A stretch of DNA of 64,000 nucleotides from Luzula sylvatica (Eukaryota; Streptophyta; Magnoliopsida; Poales; Juncaceae): contig OX326961.1 of assembly GCA_946800325.1 (NCBI GenBank), positions 38,500,543-38,564,542 of the forward strand. The letters are read 5' to 3'. The notes under the pieces were generated by a model. The model searched no databases. It was not told where the DNA came from and saw only the letters and a list, made by a program, of their open reading frames with translations. Position numbers and translations under genes: made by a program. This document shows, piece after piece, positions 46,601 through 57,238 of this stretch (positions within the stretch are counted from its first letter, which is position 1; every line of letters begins with the position of its first letter).

Positions 46601-49600
46601 TAAAATTTGTTGAAAAGTCACGTAGTAAAACATTCGATCCAAGCCATCTCAAAACACGTTATTTGGACTCCACATAGCGTTACAAGAATGGTATGAATCG
46701 AAAAACAAACTTTCTTAGTGTTTGTTAAATTTGGTGAAACGTTATGTAGTAAAAGATACGATACATATGATCTAAAAACACGTTATTTGAACTCCTCAAA
46801 ACGTAAAAAGATTGCTATGAATCAAACAGAAAACTTTCTTAGTGTTTGTACAATTTGGTGCAAAATTATGTAGTAAAAGATTCGATCTAAACCATCTCAA
46901 AAACAAATTATTTGGGCTCCTCAGAGAGTTATAAGATTGTTATGAATAATAAAACAAACGTTCTTAGTGTTTGTAAAATTTGGTGAAAAGATACGCAGTG
47001 AAAGATACGATATAAAATGATCTAAAAATACTTTATTTGAACTCCTCAAAAAGTAAAAAGATTGCTATGAATCGAATAGAGATCTTTCTTAGTGTTTGTA
47101 CAATTTGGTGAAAAGTTACGTAGTACAACATTCGATCGAAACCATCTCAAAACACGTTATTTGGACTCCTTATAGAGTTAAAAGAATGGTATGAATGGAA
47201 AAATAAACTTTCTTAGTGTTTGTTAAATTTGGTGAAAAGTTATATAGTAAAACATACGATTCAAACGATCTAAAAACACGTTATTTGAACTCCTCAAAAT
47301 GTAAAAAGATTGCTCTGAATCGAATAGAAACTTTCTTAGTGTTTGTACAATTTGGTGAAAAGGTACGTAGTAAAACATTCGATCCAAACCATCTCAAAAC
47401 ACGTTATTTGGACTCCTAATAGCGTTAAAAGAATTGTATGAATCGAAAAACAAACTTTATTAGTGTTTGTACAATTTGGTGCAAAGTTATGTAGTAAAAG
47501 ATACGATACAAATGATCTAAAAACACGTTATTTGAATCAAAAAACAACTTTCTTAGTGTTTGTAAAATTTGGTGAAAAGTTACGTAGTGAAAGAAACGAT
47601 ACAATCGATCTAAAAACACGTTATTTGAACTCCTCAAAATGTAAAAAGATTGCTAAGAAAACTTTCCTAGTAATGTTCAATTTGGTGAAAAGCTACGTAG
47701 TAAAACATTCGATCCAAACCATCTCAAAACAAGTTATTTGGACTCCTCATAGCGTTAAAAGAATTGTATGAATCGAAAAACAAACTTTCTTAGTGTTTGT
47801 AAAATTTGGTGAAAACTTATGTAGTAAAAGATACGATACAAATGATATAAAAACACGTTATTTGAACTCCTCAAAACGTAAAGAGATTGATAAGAATCGA
47901 ATAGAAAACTTTCTTAGTGTATGTACAATTTGGTGCAAAATTACGTAGTAAACGATTCGATCCAAACCATTTCAAAAACAAGTTATTGGGGCTCCTTAGA
48001 GAGTTATAAGATTGTTATGAATCGAAAAACAAACTTTCTTAGTGTTTGTAAAATTTGTTGAAAAGTTACGTAGTTAAAGATACGAAACAAATGATCTAAA
48101 AACACTTTATTTGAACTCCTCAAAAGTAAAAATATTGCTATGAATCGAATAGAGTTCTTTCTTAGTGTTTGTACAATTTGGTGAAAAGTTACGTTGTAAA
48201 ACATTCGATCGAAAACATCTCAAAACACGTTATTTGGACTCCTTGTAGCGTTAAAAGAATGGTATGAATCGAAAAACAAATTTTCTTAGTGTTTGTTAAA
48301 TTTGGTGAAAAGTTATGTAGTAAAAGATATGATACAAATGATCTAAAATCAAGTTATTTGAACTCCTCAAAACGTAAAAAGATTGCTATGGATCGAATAG
48401 AAAACTTTCTTAGTGTTTGCACAATTTGGTGAAACGTTATGTAGTAAAACATTCGATCCAAACCATCTCAAAACACGTTATTTGGACTCCTCATAGCGTT
48501 AAAAGAATTGTATGAATCGAAAATCAAAATTTCTTAGTGTTTGTAAAATTTGGTGAAAACTTATGTAGTAAAAGATACAATAAAGATGATCTAAAAACAC
48601 GTTATTTGAACACCTCAAAACGTAAAAAGAATGCTATGAATCGAACAATAAAATTTCTTAGTGTTTCTACAATTTGGTGCAAAATTACGTAGTAAAATAT
48701 TCGATCCAATCCATCTCAAAAACAAGTTATTTGGGCTCCTCAGTGAGTTATATGATTGTTATTAATAAAAAAATAAACGTTCTTAGTGTTTGTAAAATTT
48801 GGTGAAAAGATACGATGCAAACGATCTAAAACACGTTATTTGAACTCCTCAAAACGTAAAAAGATTGCTTTGAATCGAATAGAAAACTTTCTAAGTGATT
48901 GTACAATTTTGTGCAAAATTACGTAGTAAATGATTCGATCCAAACCATCTCAAAAACAAGTTATAAGATTGTTATGAATCAAAAAACAAACTTTCTTATT
49001 GTTTGTATAATTTGGTGAAAAGTCACGTAGTGAAAGAAACGATTCAAACGATCTAAAAACACGTTATTTGAACTCCTCAAAATGTAAAAAGATTGATATG
49101 AATCGAATAGAAAACTCTCTTAGTGTTTGTACAATTTGGTGAAAAAATACGTAGTAAAACATTCGATCCAAACCATGTCAAAACAAGTTGTGTGGACTCC
49201 TCATAGCGTTAAAAGAATTGTATGAATCGAAAATCAAAATTTCTTAGTGTTTGTAAAATTTGGTGAAAACTTATGTAGTAAAAGATACGATACAAATGAT
49301 CTAAAAACACGTTATTTGAATTCCTCAAAACGTAAAGAGATTGCTATGAATCGAATAGAAAAGTTTCTTAGTGTATGTACAATTTGATGCAAAATTACGT
49401 AGTAAACGATTCGATCCAAACCATCTCAAAAACAAGTTATTTGGGCTCCTCAGAGAGTTATGAGATTGTTATGAATCAAAAAACAAACTTTCTTAGTGTT
49501 TGTAAAATTTTGTGAAAAGTTACGTAGTGAAAGATACGATACAAACGATCTAAAAACAAGTTATTTGAACTCCTCAAAATGTAAAAATATTGATATGAAT

Positions 49601-52600
49601 CGAATAGAAATCTTTCTTAGTGTTTGTACAATTTGGTGAAAAGTTACTTAGTAAAACATTTGATCCAAACCAACCCAAAACACGTTATTTGGACTCCTTA
49701 TAGCGTTAAAAGAATGGTATGAATCGAAAAACAAACTTTCTTAGTATGTGTTAAATTTGGTGAAAAGTTATGTAGTAAAAGATACGATACGAATGATCTG
49801 AAAACAAGTTATTTGAAGTCCTCAAAACGTAAAAAGATTGCTATGATTCGAATAGAAACATTCTTAGTGTTTGAACAATTTGGCGAAAAGTTACGTAGTA
49901 AAACATTCTATTCAAACCATCTCAAAACATGTTATTTGGACTCCTCATAGCGTTAAGAGAATTGTATGAATCGAAAAAAAAACTTTCTTAGTGTTTTTGA
50001 AATTTGGTGCAAAGTTATGTAGTAAATTATATGATACAAACGATCTAAAAACACGTTATTTGAACTCCTCAAAATGTAAAAATATTGCTATGAATCGAAT
50101 AGAAAATTTTCTTAGTATTTGTACAATTTGGTGAAAAGTTACGTAGTAAAACATTCGATCTAAACCATCTCAAAACAAGTTATTTGGACTCCTAATAGCG
50201 TTAAAAGAATTGTATGAATCGAAAAATAAAATTTCTTAGTGTTTGTAAAATTTGGTGAAAACTTATGTAGTAAAAAATACGATACAAATGATCTAAAAAC
50301 ACGTTATTTGAAGTCCTCAAAACGTAAAGAGATTCCTATGAACCGAATAGAAAACTTTCTTAGTGTATGTACAATTTGGTGCAAAATTACGTAGTAAATG
50401 ATTCGATCCAAACCATCTCAAAAACAAGTTATTTGGGCTCCTTAGAGAGTTATAAGATTGTTATGAATCGAAAAACAAACTTTCTTAGTGTTTGTAAAAT
50501 TTGGTGAAAAGTTACGTACTGAAATATACGATACAAATGATCTAAAAATACTTTATTTGAACTCCTCAAAAGTAAAAATATTGCTATGAATCGAATAGAA
50601 ATATTTCTTAGTGTTTGTACAATTTGGTGAAAAGTTACGTTGTAAAACATTCGATCGAAACCATCTCAAAACCCGTTATTTGGATTCCTTATAGCGTTAA
50701 AAGAATGGTATGAATCGAAAAACAAACTTTCTTAGTGTTTGTTAAATTTGGTGAAAAGTTATGTAGTAAAAGATAAGATATAAATGATGAAAAAACAAGT
50801 TATTTAAAGTCCTCAAAACGTAAAAAGATTGCTATGAATCGAATAGAAATTTTCTTAGTGTTTGTACAATTTGGTGAAAAGGTACGTAGTAAAACATTCG
50901 ATCCAAACCATCTCAAAACGCGTTATTTGGACTCCTCATAGCGTTAAAAGAATTGTATGAATCGAAAAACAAACTTTCTTAGTGTTTGTAAAATTTGGTG
51001 AAAAGTTATGTAGTAAAAGATATGATACAAATGATCTAAAAACACGTTATGTGAACTCCTCAAAATGTAAAAAGATTTCTATGAATCGAACATAAAACTT
51101 TCTTAGTGATTGTACAATTTTGTGCAAAATTACGTAGTAAATAATTCGATCCAAACCATCTCAAAAACAAGTTATTTGGGCTCCTCAGAGAGTTATAAGA
51201 TTGTTAAGAATAAAAAAACAAACTTTTTTAGGGTTTGTAAAATTTGGTGAAAAATTACGTCGTGAAAGATACGATACAAACGATCTAAAAACACGTTATT
51301 TGAACTCCTGAAAATGTAAAAAGATTGCTATGAATCGAATAGAAAATTTTCTTAGTATTTGTACAATTTGGTGAAAAGTTACGTAGTAAAACATTCGATC
51401 TAAACCATCTCAAAACAAGTTATTTGGACTCCTCATAGCGTTAAAAGTTGTACGAATCGAAAAACAAACTATCTTAGTGTTTGTAAAATTTGGTGAAAAC
51501 TTATGTAGTAAAAGATACGATACAAATGATCTAAAAAGACGTTATTTGAACTCCTCAAAACGTAAAGACATTGCTATGAATCGAATAGAAAACTTTCTTA
51601 GTGTATGTACAATTTGGTGGAAAATTACGTAGTAAACGATTCGATCCAAACAATATCAAAAACAAGTTATTTGGGCTCCTTAGAGAGTTATAGGATTGTT
51701 ATGAATCGAAAAACAAACTTTCTTAGTGTTTGTAAAATTTGTTGGAAAGTTACGTAGTGAAAGATACAATACAAATGATCTAAAAACACTTTATTTGAAC
51801 TCCTCAAAAAATTAAAATATTGCTATGAATCGAATAGAGAACTTTCTTAGTGTTTGTACAATTTGGTGAAAAGTTACGTAATAAAACATTCGATCGAAAC
51901 CATGTCAAAACATGTTCTTTGGCTCCTTATAGCGTTAAAAGAATGGTATGAATCGAAAAACAAAATTTCTTAGAGTTTGTTAAATTTGGTCAAAAATTAT
52001 GTAGCAAAAGATACGATACAAATTATCTAAAAACAAGTTTTTTGAAGTCCTCAAAACGGAAAAAATTGCTATGAATCGAATAGAAACTTTCTTAGTGTTT
52101 GTACAATTTGGTGAAAAGGTACGTAGTAAAACATTCGATCCAAACCATCTCAAAACACGTTATTTGGACTCCTCATAGCGTTAAAAGATTTGATTGAATC
52201 GAAAAACAACCTTTCTTAGTGTTTGTAAAATTTGGTGAAAAGTTATGTAGTAAAAGATACGATACAAATGATCTAAAAACACGTTATGTGAACTCCTCAA
52301 AAAGTAAAAAGATTGCTATGAATCGAACATAAAACTTTCTTAGTGTTTGTACATTTTTGTGCAAAATTAGGTAGTAAATGATTCGATCCAAACCATCTCA
52401 AAAACAAGTTATTTGGGCTCCTCAGAGAGTTATAAGATTGTTATCAATCAAAAAACAAACTTTTTTAGTGTTTGTAAAATTTGGTGAAAAATTACGTAGT
52501 GAAAGATACGATACAAACGATCTTAAAAACAAGTTATTGGAACTCCTCAAAATGTAAAAAGAATGCTATGAATCAAACAGAAAACTTTCTTAGTATTTGT

Positions 52601-52937
52601 ACAATTTGGTGAAAAGTTACGTTGTAAAATATTCGATCCAAACCATCTCAAAACACGTTATTTGGACTCCTCATAGTGCTAAAAGTTGTCTGAATCGAAA
52701 AACAAACTTTCTTAGTGTTTGTAAAATTTGGTGAAAACATATGTAGTAAAAGATACGATACAAATGATCTAAAAACACGTTATTTGAACTCCTCAAAATG
52801 TAAAGAGATTGCAATGAATCGAATAGAAAACTTTCTTAGTGTATGTACAATTTGGTGTAAAATTACGTAGTAAACGATTCGATCCAAACCATCTCAAAAA
52901 CAAGTTATTTGGGCTCCTCAGAGAATTATAAGATTGT
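28645..52937 (+). repeat. Main satellite array, about 24.3 kb, 124-bp monomers in 248-bp dimers
   Basis: Tandem monomers of about 124 bp, nearly 200 copies, all in one orientation. Spacing of the ATTCGATCC landmark is 247-248 bp (28,655; 28,903; 29,151; 29,399; 29,646), showing an A-B dimer. A third subtype has TTGGGCTCCTCAGAGAGTTA then TAAGATTGTTATGAAT. Longer duplications sit on top. Monomers differ by roughly 5-15% by eye, with occasional deletions (for example 47,535 and 48,961). The many 60-120-codon frames inside are by-products of the repeat; 248 is not a multiple of three, so no continuous protein is encoded. AT-rich. Whether it is centromeric, pericentromeric or interstitial cannot be told. 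Confidence 0.95.
30646..35650 (+). repeat. Higher-order duplications within the satellite
   Basis: Rare variants recur at fixed offsets. ATTATACAAAGATTG is at 30,801 and 33,035, and GTACTGTATGAATC at 31,681 and 33,915; both are offset 2,234 bp, about 18 monomers. GTACTG recurs again at 34,785 and TACGCAGTGAAAGATATGA at 34,221 and 35,091; both are offset 870 bp, about seven monomers. The odd monomer number in the second case joins unlike subtypes at 34,771-34,785, as unequal exchange would. Confidence 0.8.
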
Positions 52938-53345
52938 TTTCAAGGCGGGCCTTAAAATTTCGAAAATAACTTACAAGAATCTCCGGAGTGAGATCTTGGA
53001 TAGCTATCATGGTTTTCAAGGCGGCGAGGAGAGTTTCCCAACTTGGCGGCATAGCTCGAATTAGGTTATCTACAACTCGAGGATTTGTTAGGGTCTCTCC
53101 TATAGCGATGAATCAGTTTTTGATATGCGTCATTCGTGAGTACATATCATCTACAGATTCATTCTCGATCGTTCGGAAACTATCAAATGATTGTTCGAGT
53201 CTCATAAGTTTGGTTCTCTTCAATTTATTGTTTCCTTCAAATCGGTCTAGGAGAGCTCGCCACATAGAATGAGATGTGGTACATCCGTGCACAATCATGG
53301 AAAGTGATCCGACTATATTGGTGTGAATAAGATTTTGGGCATATG
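52938..53345 (-). pseudogene. Ty1/copia gag fragment, C-terminal part (UBN2-type)
   Basis: Minus strand: a capsid-type sequence with FEGNNKLKRTKLMRLEQSF, then ENESVDDMYSRMTHIKN, then a TGA, and beyond it GETLTNPRVVDNLIRAMPPS and WETLLAALKTMIAI. This is the gag (UBN2) domain of plant copia elements, which forms the particle core. It is cut at 52,938 where satellite begins and at 53,345 by a solo LTR. One nonsense codon, no downstream protease, integrase or RT. Confidence 0.85.
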
Positions 53346-53925
53346 TGTTGGTTAATTCTAACCTAGAGGGGGGTAAATTTGGTAATATACCGTACAATTA
53401 CTTTAGCTAATTACCTAATTTACTATGCGGAATTAATAATAATTTAAATAAATTAGATGATACCGTAAACACTTGAACACAAGATGTTTTTTAACGAAGT
53501 TCGGTAGGTGGTTGCTATGTAGCCTTAACTCACCCTTTACTCGCTTAATTGACCGACTCAATTAGTTGCGAGTACCTACGTCTCCGGGAATGCCTTGCGC
53601 CTATTTTTGGCTTTCGATTGAATTCCACCTCACTCGATTACAAGGTGTCGCCTAGATCGATTTACACGCTTTCTATCGATCTATAGCTTAGGCTCTTTAC
53701 AAGTAGTTGCACTAGCCTATTACAATTTTCACTAATCGAGCTACAAAGTGATCGGTCACGTGAGTGGGAAACGATTATTGGAGGATATCGAAAGTAGATC
53801 AATGATCTAAAGAGGGTTTCTCAAGCTATCAATGGATATAGATAATCACAGCTTTAGGGTTTCTCTCTTTTGTGTATGAATGTGTGAAAATGAAGAAGTG
53901 AGAGAGAAAGGTCCTTGAAGGATTC

Positions 53926-53933
53926 TATTTATA
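53926..53933 (-). promoter_or_regulatory. TATA box of the solo LTR
   Basis: Minus-strand TATAAATA in GAGTATAAATAGAATCC, homologous in position to the box at 55,405. The palindrome array lies just upstream of it in the sense direction. Confidence 0.6.
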
Positions 53934-53963
53934 CTCTCTATAGAAATCCTTCAGAAAACTGCA

Positions 53964-54298
53964 AGTCCGTTCGAACGCACAATGTTCGTTCTGAACGCAC
54001 TTGTAGTTTGTACTAGCCGTTTCAAAATAACGCACAAGTACATTTGTCAGTCCGTTGGAACGGACAAAGTCCGTTCGAACGAACTCAATTATACATTGCC
54101 TTTTGTTTGTTCAGTGATGAAAGTCCGTTCAACGCACTTAAGTTGTGGGTGAACGGATTTTAAGTGTCCGTTCGAACGTACATATTTGTTCGTTCGATTG
54201 CACACTATCCTGTGACAAGGGTGGTTTAATCAAGAGATGGTATTTTGATATGTGGTAAGTCCGTTCTGAACGGACTTGGAGTTCGTTCAGAACGCACT
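53964..54298. repeat. Array of about 10-11 CCGTTCGAACGG-type palindromes
   Basis: Members include GTCCGTTCGAACGCAC, GTCCGTTGGAACGGAC, GTCCGTTCGAACGAAC and GTCCGTTCTGAACGGAC, with some decayed copies. The array sits in the U3 part of the solo LTR, upstream of its TATA box. Confidence 0.85.
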
Positions 54299-54595
54299 TC
54301 TTCCTTGATTAAACTCTTTGTTATTTGAACATGATTTTACTTGAGATCTACTTGGTTTCTACCTATGGTTTATTTGTGGCGAATCCCACTCACGGAAGGC
54401 TTCGACAACTTGATTCTTGATATGCTTCAAGGGCCTTCCTTCTAATCTTCTCTTGTTGTGCTTCTTGTGACTTCGAAGCTCTTCATCATCTTCTAACCGT
54501 ACCTGCGTTATCCTACACATTTTCTCGATGTAAACGTTAGTAATGACAGTGTTTTGAAATAATCAAACCATTAGGAAATTTGAACCAACAATATG

Positions 54596-54777
54596 TGTCT
54601 AAGTGTGGAGTCGATTTCGGAGGTACTTACCTTGAAAACCTCGAAACCGACTTCCACCACCGATCTCAATCTTTGGATAGTAAGTACATTTAGCATGTAT
54701 TTCTTCCAAAGATTTCAATTCTTTCCATTCAATTTTTCGGGGTATGTAATTTCTATATTATTACCGAGTAAGACCAT
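54596..54777 (-). pseudogene. Ty1/copia gag fragment, N-terminal part
   Basis: Minus strand from an ATG at 54,777: short leader, then TYPEKLNGKN, the usual start of a copia gag, then an in-frame TGA and NLWKKYMLNVL. Toward the solo-LTR insertion the frame no longer agrees with the C-terminal fragment, so there is at least one nonsense codon and one frameshift. It begins 47 bp inside the primer site. Confidence 0.75.
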
Positions 54778-54823
54778 GATCGCATATAGGTTGTCACTTA
54801 CACAAAGATACGGTTAGTATTTT

Positions 54824-54835
54824 GCTCTGATACAA
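54824..54835 (-). other. Primer binding site, initiator tRNA-Met type
   Basis: Minus strand TTGTATCAGAGC, one mismatch from the TGGTATCAGAGC used by most plant copia elements, two bases inside the LTR end at 54,838. It establishes that the LTR to its right is a 5' LTR in minus orientation. Confidence 0.85.
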
Positions 54836-55404
54836 ATTGTTGTTTAATCTAGACCTAGAGGGGGTGAATAGGAAGTCCTAAGGTCCAATTTTTGCGGTGG
54901 TGGTATACAATTACAATTTAGTGCGCAAGCGTAAATAAATTAGGGAAAGAAAATAATACCGAAACAAATAACACACGATATTTGTTTATGAAGCTCGATA
55001 GGTGGTTGCTATATAGCTTTAACTCACCGGCTACTTGCTCAATCGACCGACTCGATTGATTGCAAGTACCTACGTCTCCGGGGATGCCTTGCGCCTTTTC
55101 GGTTTTCGATTGAATTCCCATATCAATTCTTACAAGGTATTGCCTTGATCGATTTACACGATTCTATCGATCTATGTCGGACTTTACAAATAGTAACAAA
55201 CCTATTACAAATAACTACTAACGAACTAATCGTGATCGGTCACGCAAGTTGGGAATCGTTTAATAGAGGCAAGCGAAGTAGATCAATGATCTAAGGTTTT
55301 TGTCTAGAGAATTTAACGCTCAAGCTCTAGGCTTAGTTTTCCCTCTTTGTAATGGAGTTGTGATTTTGCAAAAAAGGTTGGAGAGAGAAAACTAGGATGA
55401 GTTC

Positions 55405-55412
55405 TATTTATA
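55405..55412 (-). promoter_or_regulatory. TATA box of the copia 5' LTR
   Basis: Minus-strand TATAAATA within TTCTATAAATAGAAC, placed as in the solo LTR. Confidence 0.6.
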
Positions 55413-55451
55413 GAACACACAGACTCTTCCTATTTCCCAGCATTTATGTAC

Positions 55452-55984
55452 AGTCCGTCGTGACGGAGGTAGTGGTCCGTCATTACGAATTGTCAGTCAA
55501 ACTAACCGTTGGAACTAAAACATTCAAAAACTAATACTTCCATCATGACGGACATGGTCTCCATCATGACGGATGTACCTTATACAGGAGGTCTGTCATG
55601 ACGCAAAAATGGTTCATCACGACGGACCTTCACTATAAGTTTGGTAATAATCAGCTTGTATGGTCCGTCATGACTTAGAAATATTCGTCATGACAGATCC
55701 CATAGCTCAGTCCCAACATACTGATTAATCCGTTTTGACGGACTGTGTGTTTGCAGTTTTGAGCTGAGGTCCGTCATGACATTGTGTTCTCCGTCATGAC
55801 GGACCCTTACTGTAAGTCTGCTCAAGAATTATTTCTATAGTCCGTCATGACGTTTGAAGACGGACATTGTGACTCAGTCATGACGAATTGGTTTTCCGTC
55901 GTGACGGACTGTAATGAGTGTTATAATTCTTGTATAATTTTTGTATGTCCGTCATGGCGGACGTATGGTCCGTTGTGACGAACT
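55452..55984. repeat. Array of about 16 CCGTCATGACGG-type palindromes
   Basis: Members include GTCCGTCGTGACGGAG, TTCCATCATGACGGAC, TCCGTCATGACGGACC and GTCCGTCATGGCGGAC, spaced roughly 15-60 bp. Same place in the LTR as the CCGTTCGAACGG array of the solo LTR. Each core holds CGTCA/TGACG, the core of bZIP (TGA/as-1) sites; a regulatory role is inference. Confidence 0.85.
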
Positions 55985-56297
55985 ATACACTGATTTCACA
56001 CTTTTCTTATATTATGTTTACGAATATTTGTTTCTTGATCTTGAGCTATAATTCAAAGACAAGCCTAGGATACCTGTGGTTATTTTGATGATGGTGTGAT
56101 ATCCCAACTTGCGGAGGTCTTCGACGTCTTCAAATCTTCACTTGATCATACGGTGCGTTTCTGTTTTGTCGTTTCTTCATCGTCTTGACTTCCTTATTAT
56201 CTTGATGATCCTTATCTTTTGATGTTCTTGTGTTTTCTTGTTCTTTTGATCTCTTTTGCGGATTATACCTATATCTTGTTTTGTCATTTTTTGAACA

Positions 56298-56605
56298 TTT
56301 ATATCGAACATTTTACGACACGATTTGACAAGATTGTGCTTGCATTTCGAAAGTTCGATTTACACAACAGGCAGTCTGAGAAATCTAATTAGGCATTTGG
56401 GAATTCCAAATAACATGTTTGAGAATACTTGAATCGAAACTTTTACACACAATTTTTCATCCAATTGTACAAACATTACGTGAGTTTGATTTTCGCAAAA
56501 GGATGTCTTAGCAATCTGTTTAGGTTTTGGGGATTCCAAATAACATATAGGTTGTAATATAAATCTATTTAGGTCTTGCGAATTACAAATAACTTTTTTT
56601 ATAAC
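56298..56605 (-). repeat. Diverged satellite monomers, right margin, inverted
   Basis: Two to three monomers reading CCAAATAACATGTTTGAG, then CAATTTTTCATCCAATTGTA, then CTTAGCAATCTGTTTAGG. Same orientation and similar wording as 23,187-23,465, and the reverse complement of the main array. It shows that the copia element sits within or at the edge of the satellite domain. Confidence 0.68.
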
Positions 56606-56610
56606 ATCTT

Positions 56611-56741
56611 TCGTTCGAACGAAAACTAAGCTTCCGTTCGAACGGAATAGGTTATGTCTTTGAGTTCACTAATTGCAATCATATTACAAAAGAACTTGTA
56701 TGCTTCCATTCGAACGGATAAACCATTCCGTTCGAACGGAA
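56611..56741. repeat. Small cluster of four CCGTTCGAACGG palindromes
   Basis: TCGTTCGAACGA, TTCCGTTCGAACGGAA, TTCCATTCGAACGGAT and TTCCGTTCGAACGGAA within 131 bp. Same core as the solo LTR, but flanks are TT/AA and not GT/AC, so it may be a remnant of another LTR. Confidence 0.75.
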
Positions 56742-57201
56742 CATCCCCTGGAATCTTTTTGTGTATAATTGTATTATAAACTTAATTATTCTCATGAACA
56801 CGTACATTTGTTTATCCTTATGTGTATTATTTTATCGTTGATCAAAAACTGTATTTCCTTCACACCTAACATTATCTCTATAAAGCATAATACACAGACA
56901 TATATCTCAAAAAAATACATGCATATATTTATGAAATATAAAGCAATCAATAAATTTTTCTAAAAAAAAACAATCCACGAGAAAAAAATTCGTTTGTGAT
57001 TTTTGACAGTATACAGAGTTTCAATATAATATATATTGTTGCAAAATATATTTATAATAAAGATTCCTTAACGTCGAAACTACATGTATAACATATAATA
57101 TTTGAATCTTATCTTTTTAAATAAATAGAATAAATATTGCACATTGTTTGGAAAATATACTAATTACGTTCTAGTTAAAAATATATTACTTTAATTTGAA
57201 C

Positions 57202-57238
<37 letters not shown>

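Larger units (their letters stand above)
53346..54590 (-). mobile_element. Copia-type solo LTR inserted in gag
   Basis: 1,245 bp starting TGTTGG and ending CCAACA, flanked by a perfect 5-bp duplication ATATG (53341-53345 and 54591-54595); removing it reconnects gag sequence. Orientation is minus, judged from the TATA box and from homology of the 53,346 end (TTAATTCTAACCTAGAGGGG) to the primer-site end of the neighbouring LTR. It shares long blocks with that LTR, such as CGAGTACCTACGTCTCCGGG, but its palindrome core differs. Confidence 0.9.
54838..56297 (-). mobile_element. 5' LTR of the decayed copia element
   Basis: Begins TGTTGTTTAATC next to the primer site and ends near TTTTTTGAACA, about 1.46 kb. 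The right edge is the last AACA before satellite-like sequence; 56,310 is an alternative. It is homologous in blocks to the solo LTR (CCTAGAGGGGG start, CTACGTCTCCGGGGATGCCT, CGATCGGTCACG-like words, TATA region). A target duplication cannot be tested since the element is truncated at 52,938. Confidence 0.8.

Noticed and set aside
30425..50650. Repeated 60-118-codon frames (MDRMFYYVTFHQ..., MFYNVTFHQIVQ...) as a gene family
   Set aside because: They recur with the satellite unit, shift frame from dimer to dimer because 248 is not a multiple of three, and have no start context.
28645..52937. Regularly spaced repeats as a CRISPR-like array
   Set aside because: There are no unique spacers; whole 124-bp units are tandem satellite in a eukaryotic genome.
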